Shown here: positions 60,740 to 64,000 of the stretch, piece by piece
Numbering within the stretch: the first letter of the stretch is position 1
Layout of the letters: each line of letters opens with the position of its first letter
Source: Solimonas sp040066175
Lineage (GTDB): Bacteria > Pseudomonadota > Gammaproteobacteria > Nevskiales > Nevskiaceae
Direction: 5' to 3'
Length of the DNA stretch: 64,000 nucleotides
Assembly: GCF_040066175.1 (NCBI RefSeq)
Contig: NZ_JBEAAM010000010.1
Coordinates: forward strand, 75,796 to 139,795
Translations under genes and position numbers: made by a program
Notes under the pieces: model-generated
What the model saw: only the letters and a program-made list of their open reading frames with translations
What the model was told of the DNA's origin: nothing
Database searches by the model: none

Positions 60740-60755
60740 TCACCCGAATTGATTA
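60740..60755 (-). promoter_or_regulatory. steroid-box candidate 10 (TCACCCGAATTGATTA)
   Basis: On the minus strand TAGTTT (60717-60712) begins exactly 23 bases beyond the repeat, and the gene starts 67 bases away. The flank shares CTAG at the same offset as box 11. Confidence 0.6.
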
Positions 60756-60761
60756 GCTTCG

Positions 60762-62663
60762 CTAGAACGCGTACTTGGCGGTGAAGGCCATCATGTCGCG
60801 GTCGGCGTAGGGGCGCTCCTTGAAATCCGGCCGGCCGAGGAAGGCGCTGAGGCTGACGCCGAGCTGCAGCTTCTGCAGCCAGGTGAAGTTGAAGCCGATG
60901 CCGGCGCGACGGTCGCCCTCGCCCATCAGCGAACCCAGGCCCGAAGCGAAGGCCGAATGCCCGGCGCCGACGCCGGCATAGGTCACCGGCACCTGCAGAT
61001 CCCAGCCGTTGAAGATGTTCTTGTAGTCGATCAGCGCGAGGAAGGAGTAACCCCAGGCATCACGCGTGTTGGTGAGTTCGGTCGAGCAGCTGGTCGGGCC
61101 GCAGGCCGGATCGACGTCGCGCACATGCACGTAACCGAACTCGCTGACGAGGGTGAACGAGTCCCAGAATCCGGTCGGGCCGACCGTGTAGAGCCCGGAC
61201 AGCAGGCCCTGCAGCACCCGCGCGCGCGTCGGCGTCGGCACCGGGCCGAGCAGGCCGCCATCGACATCGACCAGCACATCGACGCCGTCGCGGTAGATCG
61301 CCTCGCCGCCGAAGTTGATGCCCAGCAGCGTCGTCGAGAAGCTGAAGGCCGACAGGTCGATGCCGTCGAAGTAGCGGATGTTGTAGGTCACCGGCACCTG
61401 CAGGCCGAGCGCCTGCGTGGTCAGCAGCGGAGTCTCGTCGGTGCCGAGCAGGGTCGCATAACCGTAGTTCTGCACCGGCGCGGGTGTGGTGTTGTGGTAG
61501 CGCAGCTGGTACAGGCCCAGGGTCGTCTCCGGCGTGACCTGGTACTTGAGACCGACGCCCCACTGGCCGTAGTCGCTGGGCCGCTTGTCCGGTCCGCGTC
61601 TGACGTTGATGTAGCGCGGCGCGCCGGGCTGCTGGATCTGGCCGACCGGCAGGCTCACGTCGGGCAGCAGCGGATCGAGCACGTTGAACACCGTGCCCAG
61701 CACGCCGGTCAGCTGCTGCGCCGGCAGGTTCGGCGCCATCAGGCGCAGGATCAGGTCCAGGGCCTCCGGCACGTCGTCGGACAGCAGGTTGACGTCGGCG
61801 AGATTGGCCAGGTACAGCGGGTTCTCGATGCCCCAGATGAACTCGGCGCCGGGCCCGACGACGTCCGAGACCGAGAAATACTCGCCGACCGGATTGAGCT
61901 CGACCGGCTGGTATTCCAGCTTGTACTGCGCGAGCAGGGTCCAGTCGTAATTGATCGCGAGCTGCATCGACACCTGATTGACCGGCAGCAGGATGCTCTT
62001 GACGTCGGCGCCGGGCACGGTGGCCTTGGTGGCGTCCGCCGGCGACTGCGCGAGCGCGACGCCGGAAAAGAACAGGCTCTCACCCCACGCGGCGATGTGG
62101 CGGCCGATGCGCAGGTTCAGCGCGGCGCTGTCGCCCAGGTACCAGGAACCATAGGCATAGGCATCGAGCACGCGCGCCCGGCGACCGGCGCGGTACTCGG
62201 CGATGTCCGAGAACTCGTTGTGCGGGCCTTCGGTCTTGTTGATCGTCTCCGGCGAATCGTTGTCGTTGCGGCGATGGTAGGGATCGTCGTAGAAGGCATC
62301 GCCGCGCAGCAGCAGGCCGTATTCGTCCTTGATGAAATGCAGCTCGCCGAGCAGCGTCAGGCGGTTGTTGACGACGGCGTCGTCGGCGAAGTTGCGATCG
62401 CCGTCGTCGTAGTTCGCCGATTCGGGCACCTTCAGGTAGTCCGGCAGCGGGATCTCGGCGCTCGGCGGAGAGTCGATGATGCCGGCGTGCGGCGCCTTGA
62501 GGCGTACCGCGTAGGCATAGGCCGCCTGCAGCTGATACTGCGTGTCGAGCCCCCACAGGTCGAACGAACCGGCATGGACCGCCGCCGGCGCCAGGACGGC
62601 GGACAACAGCACGGTTTTCGACACGCGCACGCGCGCGTCGCGAGTCCTGCGCCTGGCAGCCAT
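60762..62663 (-). CDS. DUF1302-family outer-membrane protein (copy B)
   Basis: This 633-residue paralogue of the 58748-60673 protein has the same blocks: signal peptide (VLLSAVLAPAAVHA), GSFDLWGLDTQYQLQAAYAY, VNNRLTLLGELHFIKDEYGLL, IGRHIAAWGESLFFSGV, ILLPVNQVSMQLAINYDWTLL and C-terminal DRDMMAFTAKYAF. A Cys pair in the second half (ACGPTSCSTEL) is absent from copy A. The ATG follows GAGGAGA. It ends 89 bases before the start of copy A, with box 10 in between, so the two can be transcribed separately or together. Confidence 0.9.
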   Translation of the reverse strand: MAARRRTRDARVRVSKTVLLSAVLAPAAVHAGSFDLWGLDTQYQLQAAYAYAVRLKAPHAGIIDSPPSAEIPLPDYLKVPESANYDDGDRNFADDAVVNNRLTLLGELHFIKDEYGLLLRGDAFYDDPYHRRNDNDSPETINKTEGPHNEFSDIAEYRAGRRARVLDAYAYGSWYLGDSAALNLRIGRHIAAWGESLFFSGVALAQSPADATKATVPGADVKSILLPVNQVSMQLAINYDWTLLAQYKLEYQPVELNPVGEYFSVSDVVGPGAEFIWGIENPLYLANLADVNLLSDDVPEALDLILRLMAPNLPAQQLTGVLGTVFNVLDPLLPDVSLPVGQIQQPGAPRYINVRRGPDKRPSDYGQWGVGLKYQVTPETTLGLYQLRYHNTTPAPVQNYGYATLLGTDETPLLTTQALGLQVPVTYNIRYFDGIDLSAFSFSTTLLGINFGGEAIYRDGVDVLVDVDGGLLGPVPTPTRARVLQGLLSGLYTVGPTGFWDSFTLVSEFGYVHVRDVDPACGPTSCSTELTNTRDAWGYSFLALIDYKNIFNGWDLQVPVTYAGVGAGHSAFASGLGSLMGEGDRRAGIGFNFTWLQKLQLGVSLSAFLGRPDFKERPYADRDMMAFTAKYAF

Positions 62664-62727
62664 CGCGTCTCCTCATCGTGATCAAGCGGGTATGGCCGCA
62701 TGCTAGGCGCAGGATCGCGCTTCTGCG

Positions 62728-62743
62728 TCACCCGAAATGACGA
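62728..62743 (-). promoter_or_regulatory. steroid-box candidate 11 (TCACCCGAAATGACGA)
   Basis: Strong match. TAGCAT (62705-62700, minus) begins exactly 23 bases beyond it and the DUF1302 start is 65 bases away. Together with box 10 it gives the clearest view of a shared promoter layout. Confidence 0.65.
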
Positions 62744-62824
62744 ACGCGCGCGCGAAAAGACGACCGATTTTCGAATCCGTTCGGTGCGGGATTTCCTACA
62801 CGGGCAATGCCCGCGGACGCCGAT

Positions 62825-63853
62825 TCAGTCCGCGGCGCGCGGCGGTGCCAGATCCGCGAGCGTCCAGCGCGGCGTCGCGAACAACTGCCCACCCGGTGCG
62901 ACGCCATCGCCGCGCCGCACCCAGCCGGTGTAGGCGACCATCGCCGCGTTGTCGGTGCAGAACTCGTTGCGCGGAAAGAACAGTGCGACATCCCGCCGCC
63001 GGGCGAAGTCCTGCAGCTTCTCGCGCAGCCGGCGGTTGGCGCCGACGCCGCCGGCGACCACCAGCCGGCGCAGGCCGGCCGCCTCCAGCGCGCGCGCGAC
63101 CTTGATCGTCAGGGTATCGGTCACGGCTTCCTGGAACGCCCAGGCCAGATCGGCCTTGTCCTGCTCCGAAGCCTCGGACGGCAAGGCGGTCAGCACCGCG
63201 GTCTTGAGCCCGCTGAAACTGAACTCCAGCCCGGGCCGGTCGGTCATCGGTCGCGGAAACCGGAACCGGCCGTCCTTGCCCTGCTCCGCCAGGCGCGCCA
63301 GATGCGGGCCGCCGGGATAGGGCAGGCCCAGCAGCTTGGCGGTCTTGTCGAAGGCCTCGCCGACCGCGTCGTCGAGGCTTTCGCCGAGCAGCACGTAATC
63401 GCCGGGTCCACGGACCGCGACCAGCAGAGTGTGGCCGCCCGACACCAGCAGGGCCACGAACGGAAAGTCCGGTGCCGGGTGTTCCAGCATGGGCGCGAGC
63501 AGATGCGCCTCCATGTGATGCACCGGGATCAGCGGCAGGCCCAGGGCGGTCGCCAGCCCGGCCGCCACCGAGGCGCCGACCATCAGCGCACCGATCAGCC
63601 CGGGGCCGGCGGTGTAGGCGACCCCGCCCAGTCCCGCTGCTTCGACGCCGGCATCGTTCAGCGCCTTGCGCACCAGGCCGCTGATCCGCTGCACGTGGTC
63701 GCGCGATGCCAGCTCCGGCACGACCCCGCCATACTCGGCATGCAGCCGGACCTGGCTGTGCAGCACGTGCGCGAGCAGGCCACGCCGGCCGCAATAGACG
63801 GCGGCGGCGGTTTCGTCGCAGGAAGTCTCGATGCCGAGCACCGGCTTGGGCAT
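62825..63853 (-). CDS. tsaD: tRNA N6-adenosine threonylcarbamoyltransferase TsaD
   Basis: TsaD, with TsaB and TsaE, transfers threonylcarbamoyl to A37 of ANN-reading tRNAs. The 342 residues carry the ASKHA-fold metal site (VLGIETSCDETAA, HSQVRLHAEYGGVVPE, and VPVHH-like VHHMEAHLL), FVALLVSGGHT and the late VVAGGVGANRRLRE and FCTDNAAM. I prefer the ATG at 63853 because it matches the usual N-terminus and length; an ATG at 63871 would add six residues and neither has a clear RBS. In many gammaproteobacteria rpsU lies divergent from it; the remaining 147 bases to the window end show no gene start I can support. Confidence 0.93.
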   Translation of the reverse strand: MPKPVLGIETSCDETAAAVYCGRRGLLAHVLHSQVRLHAEYGGVVPELASRDHVQRISGLVRKALNDAGVEAAGLGGVAYTAGPGLIGALMVGASVAAGLATALGLPLIPVHHMEAHLLAPMLEHPAPDFPFVALLVSGGHTLLVAVRGPGDYVLLGESLDDAVGEAFDKTAKLLGLPYPGGPHLARLAEQGKDGRFRFPRPMTDRPGLEFSFSGLKTAVLTALPSEASEQDKADLAWAFQEAVTDTLTIKVARALEAAGLRRLVVAGGVGANRRLREKLQDFARRRDVALFFPRNEFCTDNAAMVAYTGWVRRGDGVAPGGQLFATPRWTLADLAPPRAAD

Positions 63854-64000
63854 CACGGGGGACGAGCACATGGCGGCATTTTACGGGCGCGCGGCCAGGG
63901 AAGTCCTTTCCAATCCAGAGATGAGCCTGAAGGGTGGGTCTGAGTGAGGGGCTGTCAGGCGGCGGGACGCTGGGCTTTGCTGATGGAAAGGAACAACTGA

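Noticed and set aside
63854..64000. rpsU divergent from tsaD, as in many gammaproteobacteria
   Set aside because: No start codon and S21-like sequence is visible before the window ends.

Overview
The window is GC-rich, densely packed chromosomal DNA. It looks like a steroid-degrading gammaproteobacterium of the Nevskiales/Solimonadaceae or Steroidobacter type. This is inferred from gene content: steroid ring-degradation enzymes, paired DUF1302 outer-membrane proteins with a DUF1329 protein, large TonB-dependent receptors, and many single short-chain dehydrogenases and NTF2-fold proteins. No rRNA, tRNA or CRISPR was seen, and no transposase. The taxon cannot be fixed from this window.

Layout. 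1-5577: minus-strand cluster for steroid ring opening (HsaA-like hydroxylase, KstD-family dehydrogenase, DUF1295 reductase-like protein, TPP enzyme). 5699-10023: secreted hydrolase with a GlyGly-CTERM-like tail, GH5 glycosidase lipoprotein, and the Rieske oxygenase KshA. 10082-17411: SDR, two paralogous TonB receptors facing each other around a DUF2147 gene, and a TetR regulator with a palindromic operator. 17481-21087: DUF1326/DUF2182 pair and a PAS-GGDEF-EAL protein. 21252-25050: true ketosteroid isomerase, NTF2-fold proteins, a TeiR-like LuxR regulator, SDR. 25143-29982: DUF3604/parvulin/HupE/LolA-like operon. 30121-38098: three-gene type III-like restriction-modification island carrying a Schlafen-type AlbA_2 protein. 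38092-43750: second steroid cluster (hydrolases, SDR, HsaD, HsaE, HsaG, HsaF). 43772-47434: small membrane proteins, UPF0114, DUF2383, DUF1329, NTF2-fold protein. 47642-50446: histidine kinase and tandem-receiver response regulator. 50595-56611: DUF1214, sulfotransferase, SDR, then a thioesterase/cupin/GST/dienelactone-hydrolase operon divergent from an AraC regulator. 57696-62663: flavin reductase with a MarR-like tail and two DUF1302 proteins. 62825-63853: tsaD.

How it fits together. The known path is: KSI moves the 5(6) double bond, KstD adds the 1(2) double bond, KshA hydroxylates C9 and opens ring B, HsaA with a flavin reductase hydroxylates ring A, an extradiol dioxygenase (HsaC, not in this window) cleaves it, HsaD hydrolyses the product, and HsaE/HsaF/HsaG turn the five-carbon fragment into pyruvate and acetyl-CoA. 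Most of these steps are here but in several separate units. TonB receptors and DUF1302 proteins are plausible uptake components.

Main new observation. Eleven intergenic sites match a 16-bp imperfect inverted repeat, TCRYCC-N4-GGRYGA. At most of them a sigma70-like -10 hexamer starts 23 bases beyond the repeat, which places the repeat near -42 as for a class II activator. The sites precede hsaA, the GH5 gene and kshA, an SDR and TonB receptor pair, ksi, SDR, DUF3604, hsaD, the histidine kinase, the DUF1214 unit and both DUF1302 genes, so one activator may tie the scattered units together. The LuxR-family gene beside ksi is the leading candidate, by inference only.
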